Assembly: GCA_003517845.1 (NCBI GenBank)
Contig: DOZU01000191.1
Span: forward strand, 1 to 10,816
DNA from: Clostridiales bacterium
GTDB lineage: Bacteria; Bacillota; Sulfobacillia; UBA995
Direction of reading: 5' to 3'
DNA length: 10,816 bases
The notes beneath the pieces are model-generated. The model saw nothing but the letters and a program-made list of their open reading frames with translations, did not search any database and had not been told where the DNA came from. Below are positions 8,409 through 10,816 of the stretch, piece after piece; position 1 is the first letter of the stretch; each line of letters opens with the position of its first letter. Made by a program: the position numbers and the translations under genes.

Positions 8409-9659
8409 TTATAGCCAGACCAGCCAGAGCAGCAGATGGATCGCCGCTACCGTGATCAGGGTGAAAGGCAGACTGAGCTTCATGAAGTCCAAGGTCCGCA
8501 CCGTGTACCCTTGCTTTTCTAGTATGCCGCAGGCGAAGACGTTGGCGGTGGCGCCGACCGGGGTGATGTTGCCCCCGGATCCCGTGCCCACCACCATGCC
8601 GTACAGCAGGGGGGTGGCGGAGATGCCCACCTGGGTCGCCACCATCCGGACCACGGGGATCATGAGGATGGTGTAAGGGACATTGTCCACCACCGCCGAC
8701 GCGGCGACCGATGTCCATACGAAGAAGCCGGTGAGGGCGGCCGGGCTGCGAAGCCCCGATGCGCCGATTAGCCCGGCCAAGCGCTCGAGGAGGCCGGTGG
8801 TCTCCAGGGATCCGACCAGCACGAAAGTGCCGGTTATGAACAGGAAGGAATCCCAGTCAAACTCGCGGAGCAGGTCGCCCGCGCGCCTGGCTTCGAGGAG
8901 GAGGGCCAGCAGACCGACGGCCAGGCCGATCAGCCCGATACGGATCCCGAGATAGGGGGCAAGAGCCAACGCGACCACGCCGCCACCGAACAGGAGGGTT
9001 GCCCCATAGCGCGCCCGAGGAAGGGCGGAGGGGAGGTCGAAGCGCGCGTTCAGATGCCGGAAAGGGACCAGCAACCAGAGCAGGGCCACGGCGACCCCGG
9101 CCATGCTCAGCGTGCCGAGACCCGGGCGCCCCTGGCACCAGAAGAAATCGAAGAAGCTCATCCCCATGTCCATGGCGAGGATCAGCGCGGGGGGGTCGGC
9201 CACCATCGTCACCGTGGTCACGGCGTTCGAGCTTATGGCGAGGCCGACGAGGTAGGGGAATAGACTGCTTCGGGTCATCCGGGCCAGCTCGATCGCGACC
9301 GGGGCCATGATGAGCACGGCCCCGACATTGTGCATGAAGGCCGAGACCAGGGCGGTAATGCTGCACAGGATGAGCAGGGCGTACTTCTCGCTATGGACCC
9401 GGCGGAGGACGCCGGCGGCGAGCGCCCGGGGCACCCCGCTCTCGCTGAAAGCGCTCGATACCAGTAGGAATCCCGCATAGATTGCCAACACGTCGAGGTC
9501 GATCAACTCGAAGAGCGCAATCCGCCAGGGAACTACGCCCAGCGCGATCAGTACGCCGGCACCGGCCACCGCGATATAGGCCAGCTTGACCTTCCGAGTC
9601 AGGGCGAGGGCATAAGCGATGATGAACACGATCAGGCTGACCATCTGAGCGTAGGCCAC
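8409..9659 (-). CDS. Ion-transporter superfamily permease (ArsB/NhaD/SLC13-type)
   Basis: A 416-residue inner-membrane permease with about 10-12 hydrophobic segments, related to ArsB arsenite and NhaD sodium/proton carriers. The two-fold repeat is visible: the first half has SAFMHNVGAVLIMAP (N111) and ADPPALILA (D155), the second VVDNVPYTILMIP (D325, N326) and GGNITPVGATANV (N364). Such re-entrant-loop motifs bind substrate in this superfamily. Substrate is not deducible; with no arsR or arsA nearby, an arsenic role is unsupported, and an organic-anion or Na+/H+ role is as likely. The open frame runs on to 9947, but that part overlaps the permease gene upstream in another frame and reads like noncoding sequence. 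The GTG at 9659 has GGGGAG (9670-9665) five bases upstream; ATG 9644 is the alternative. A promoter lies just before it, and the YibE/F gene follows in the same transcript. Confidence 0.85.
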   Translation of the reverse strand: MAYAQMVSLIVFIIAYALALTRKVKLAYIAVAGAGVLIALGVVPWRIALFELIDLDVLAIYAGFLLVSSAFSESGVPRALAAGVLRRVHSEKYALLILCSITALVSAFMHNVGAVLIMAPVAIELARMTRSSLFPYLVGLAISSNAVTTVTMVADPPALILAMDMGMSFFDFFWCQGRPGLGTLSMAGVAVALLWLLVPFRHLNARFDLPSALPRARYGATLLFGGGVVALALAPYLGIRIGLIGLAVGLLALLLEARRAGDLLREFDWDSFLFITGTFVLVGSLETTGLLERLAGLIGASGLRSPAALTGFFVWTSVAASAVVDNVPYTILMIPVVRMVATQVGISATPLLYGMVVGTGSGGNITPVGATANVFACGILEKQGYTVRTLDFMKLSLPFTLITVAAIHLLLWLVWL

Positions 9660-9678
9660 GACTACTCCCCTCGGTACT

Positions 9679-9694
9679 AGCACCTGTGCGTGCT
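9679..9694. repeat. Short inverted repeat in the leader of the permease-YibE/F unit
   Basis: AGCAC (9679-9683) and GTGCT (9690-9694) are perfect inverted arms around a six-base centre. The repeat sits between the -10 box and the ribosome binding site of the permease gene, in the early transcribed leader. It could be a repressor operator or a small RNA stem; arms of five bases are short enough for chance. Confidence 0.35.
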
Positions 9695-9704
9695 GCCAAG
9701 TTGT

Positions 9705-9733
9705 ATGGTACCTGGGAGGCCATTGCTTGTCAA
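9705..9733 (-). promoter_or_regulatory. SigA-type promoter of the permease-YibE/F unit
   Basis: On the minus strand a perfect -35 box TTGACA (9733-9728) is followed by exactly 17 bases and the -10 box TACCAT (9710-9705; four of six consensus bases, including the key first A and last T). Transcription would start near 9698, leaving a leader of about 39 bases before the GTG at 9659. It is well placed in the 134-base gap between the DppC-type gene and the permease gene. No experimental support, but the fit is good for a GC-rich genome. Confidence 0.65.
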
Positions 9734-9736
9734 CCG

Positions 9737-9773
9737 CCATCCGGGCCGCGGGAGGGCCTGATGACCGGATCGG
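9737..9773 (-). terminator. Possible hairpin terminator after the DppC-type gene
   Basis: CCATCCGG (9737-9744) pairs with 9765-9773 in an eight-base-pair stem with one bulge, starting about 20 bases after the permease stop at 9794-9796. The loop holds a further GGCC/GGCC pair. No T-run follows; the -35 box of the next promoter begins four bases further on. It may insulate the ABC-transporter transcript from the next unit. Confidence 0.3.
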
Positions 9774-9793
9774 AAAGCCTCGAAAGTGGTCGT

Positions 9794-10666
9794 TCAGGTG
9801 TGCAACCGGGGGTCCAAAGCATCGCGGAGGGCGTCGCCCACAAAATTGATCGATAGTACGGTCACGAAGATGGACAGGCCGGGGAAAAGGATGAGATGGG
9901 GAGCTTCCCGCAGGTAGTGGCGGGCTGTACTCACCATCGCACCCCACTCGGGAGTGGGCGGTTGAACGCCCAGTCCGAGAAAGCCGAGGCCCGCGGCGAC
10001 CAGGATGGACGTGGCCACGGACAGCGTCTGGAAGACGATGATTGGCGACAACGAGTTCATCAGGAGATGCCTCACCATTATCCGCCAGGCAGGCGCACCG
10101 AGGGAGCGCGCGGCTTCCACGAATTCCTTCTCGCGCAGGGACAGGACGGCAGCCCGCACCAGGCGGGAGAAAGCGGGCGTCAGCCAGATGGTGAGGGCAA
10201 CGATCAGGTTTGATGTGCCGGGCCCCAACACGCTGACGATGAGGATGGCCAACAAGACGCCGGGGAACGCCATCATGATGTCGACCACGCGGGAGACCAG
10301 GTTGTCAAACCATCCCCCAAGGTAGCCGGAGAGCAGGCCGATGGTCACGCCCAGCACCAGGCCCCCGGTTGAGCCCAGGAGCCCGATCAGCAGCGAGACC
10401 CTGCCGCCGTAGGCCACTCGGGTGAAGACATCCCTGCCCAGCTCATCCGTGCCCATCCAGTGTTGGGCACAGGGGGGGTCGAGCCGATTCAAGAGATCCT
10501 GGGCCTGCGGCTCATAGGGAGTTAGCTGGCTCGCGAGCAGCGCCATCAGGATCATGAGCGTCAGGAAGCACAGCCCCACCAGGGCCCCCCGGTTGCGGAT
10601 CAAGCGGCGCCGGATACGCCCGCCTACCGATGCCAGGGTCGGTGCAGCGCGGCCGGTCTCAGTCAT
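9794..10666 (-). CDS. dppC: DppC-type ABC transporter permease (peptide/nickel family)
   Basis: A 290-residue inner-membrane permease of the DppC/OppC family, one of two channel subunits of a binding-protein-dependent importer for peptides, nickel complexes or related solutes; the exact substrate is unknown. The N-terminal part holds the first membrane helix (about 29-48) and the family motif GTDELGRD (72-79). The EAA loop that docks on the ATPase begins EAARSLG at 184-190 and reaches HLLMN at 200-204, where the family usually has a proline in place of M203. I place the start at the ATG at 10666, whose ATGACTGA overlaps the stop of the DppB-type gene by eight bases. The longer start at 10693 would only translate the DppB C-terminus out of frame. 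No clear Shine-Dalgarno is seen, so translation probably depends on ribosomes finishing dppB. No ATPase gene follows in this window. Confidence 0.92.
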   Translation of the reverse strand: MTETGRAAPTLASVGGRIRRRLIRNRGALVGLCFLTLMILMALLASQLTPYEPQAQDLLNRLDPPCAQHWMGTDELGRDVFTRVAYGGRVSLLIGLLGSTGGLVLGVTIGLLSGYLGGWFDNLVSRVVDIMMAFPGVLLAILIVSVLGPGTSNLIVALTIWLTPAFSRLVRAAVLSLREKEFVEAARSLGAPAWRIMVRHLLMNSLSPIIVFQTLSVATSILVAAGLGFLGLGVQPPTPEWGAMVSTARHYLREAPHLILFPGLSIFVTVLSINFVGDALRDALDPRLHT

Positions 10667-10816
10667 AACGGATACGTGGGTCGATGAAGGCATAGAACAG
10701 GTCGGTCAGCAGGTTGGCCAGGACGAAGCTGACGGCCACCACTAACACCGTGGCCTGTATCACCGGGAAGTCCCGGGTATTGATCCCCGTGACCATGTAC
10801 CGGCCGATGCCCGGCC
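10659..10816 (-). CDS. dppB: DppB-type ABC transporter permease, C-terminal fragment
   Basis: The last 51 residues of a permease that begins beyond the right edge; the stop is at 10661-10659. The fragment reads PGIGRYMVTGINTRDFPVIQ, then a final membrane helix, then LLTDLFYAFIDPRIRYD. This is the strongly conserved tail of DppB/OppB permeases (NRDYP-VQ, then LxxDxxYxxxDPRI). It is the partner channel half of the DppC-type protein that follows with an eight-base overlap. The solute-binding protein and ATPases of the system are probably upstream of it, outside the window. Confidence 0.92.
   Translation of the reverse strand, partial: PGIGRYMVTGINTRDFPVIQATVLVVAVSFVLANLLTDLFYAFIDPRIRYD

Noticed and set aside
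8409..9659. Calling the permease ArsB and the locus an arsenic-resistance operon
   Set aside because: No arsR, arsA, arsC or arsenic-type regulator lies nearby, and the signature loops do not single out arsenite.
9660..9947. N-terminal extension of the permease frame up to 9947
   Set aside because: It would overlap the end of the DppC-type gene and read through the promoter; its residues look random, with no hydrophobic segment, and the GTG at 9659 has a proper ribosome site.
10667..10693. Upstream ATG of the DppC-type gene at 10693
   Set aside because: These codons are the conserved DppB tail (YAFIDPRIRYD) read out of frame; the ATG at 10666 overlapping the DppB stop is the natural start.
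1..10816. A novel defence, mobile or secretion system, CRISPR array or RNA gene
   Set aside because: Every long gene belongs to a recognised housekeeping or transport family, gaps are short, and no long repeats, transposase, integrase or tRNA-like sequence were seen. AddAB is a standard repair enzyme, although it also degrades phage DNA.

Overview
The window is high-GC, densely packed bacterial DNA. Gene content points to a GC-rich member of the Bacillota (Firmicutes): it carries a complete AddB-AddA pair, the helicase-nuclease typical of that phylum, with the AddB iron-sulfur cysteine pattern. GTG and TTG starts are common and overlapping genes are the rule. I cannot name a genus; a Symbiobacterium-, Thermaerobacter- or Limnochordia-like organism would fit.

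Left part, plus strand (1-7203): the 3' end of a cation diffusion facilitator (CDF) metal-efflux gene runs straight into addB (its TGA stop overlaps the TTG start of addB), and addB overlaps addA by 35 bases. This is one tightly coupled unit. AddB and AddA together form the double-strand-break resection enzyme that feeds RecA: AddA is the motor plus one nuclease, AddB the Chi-recognition/scaffold subunit plus the second nuclease.

Middle, minus strand (9733-7217): a short intergenic region holds a good vegetative-type promoter (TTGACA, 17 bases, TACCAT) driving a two-gene unit. The first gene is an ion-transporter (ArsB/NhaD/SLC13-type) membrane permease; the second is a YibE/F-family membrane protein of unknown function. 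This unit converges on addA with only 13 bases between stop codons, and both stops lie inside a GC-rich hairpin that may serve as a shared terminator.

Right part, minus strand (10816-9794): the end of a DppB-type and a complete DppC-type ABC permease gene, overlapping by 8 bases. These belong to a peptide/nickel-type importer whose other genes lie beyond the right edge.

I see no RNA genes, CRISPR array, insertion sequence, phage gene or defence island. This is mostly an ordinary core-genome stretch. The items most worth a second look are the convergent hairpin, the promoter with an adjacent inverted repeat, the permease-YibE/F pairing, and the CDF-addBA coupling.
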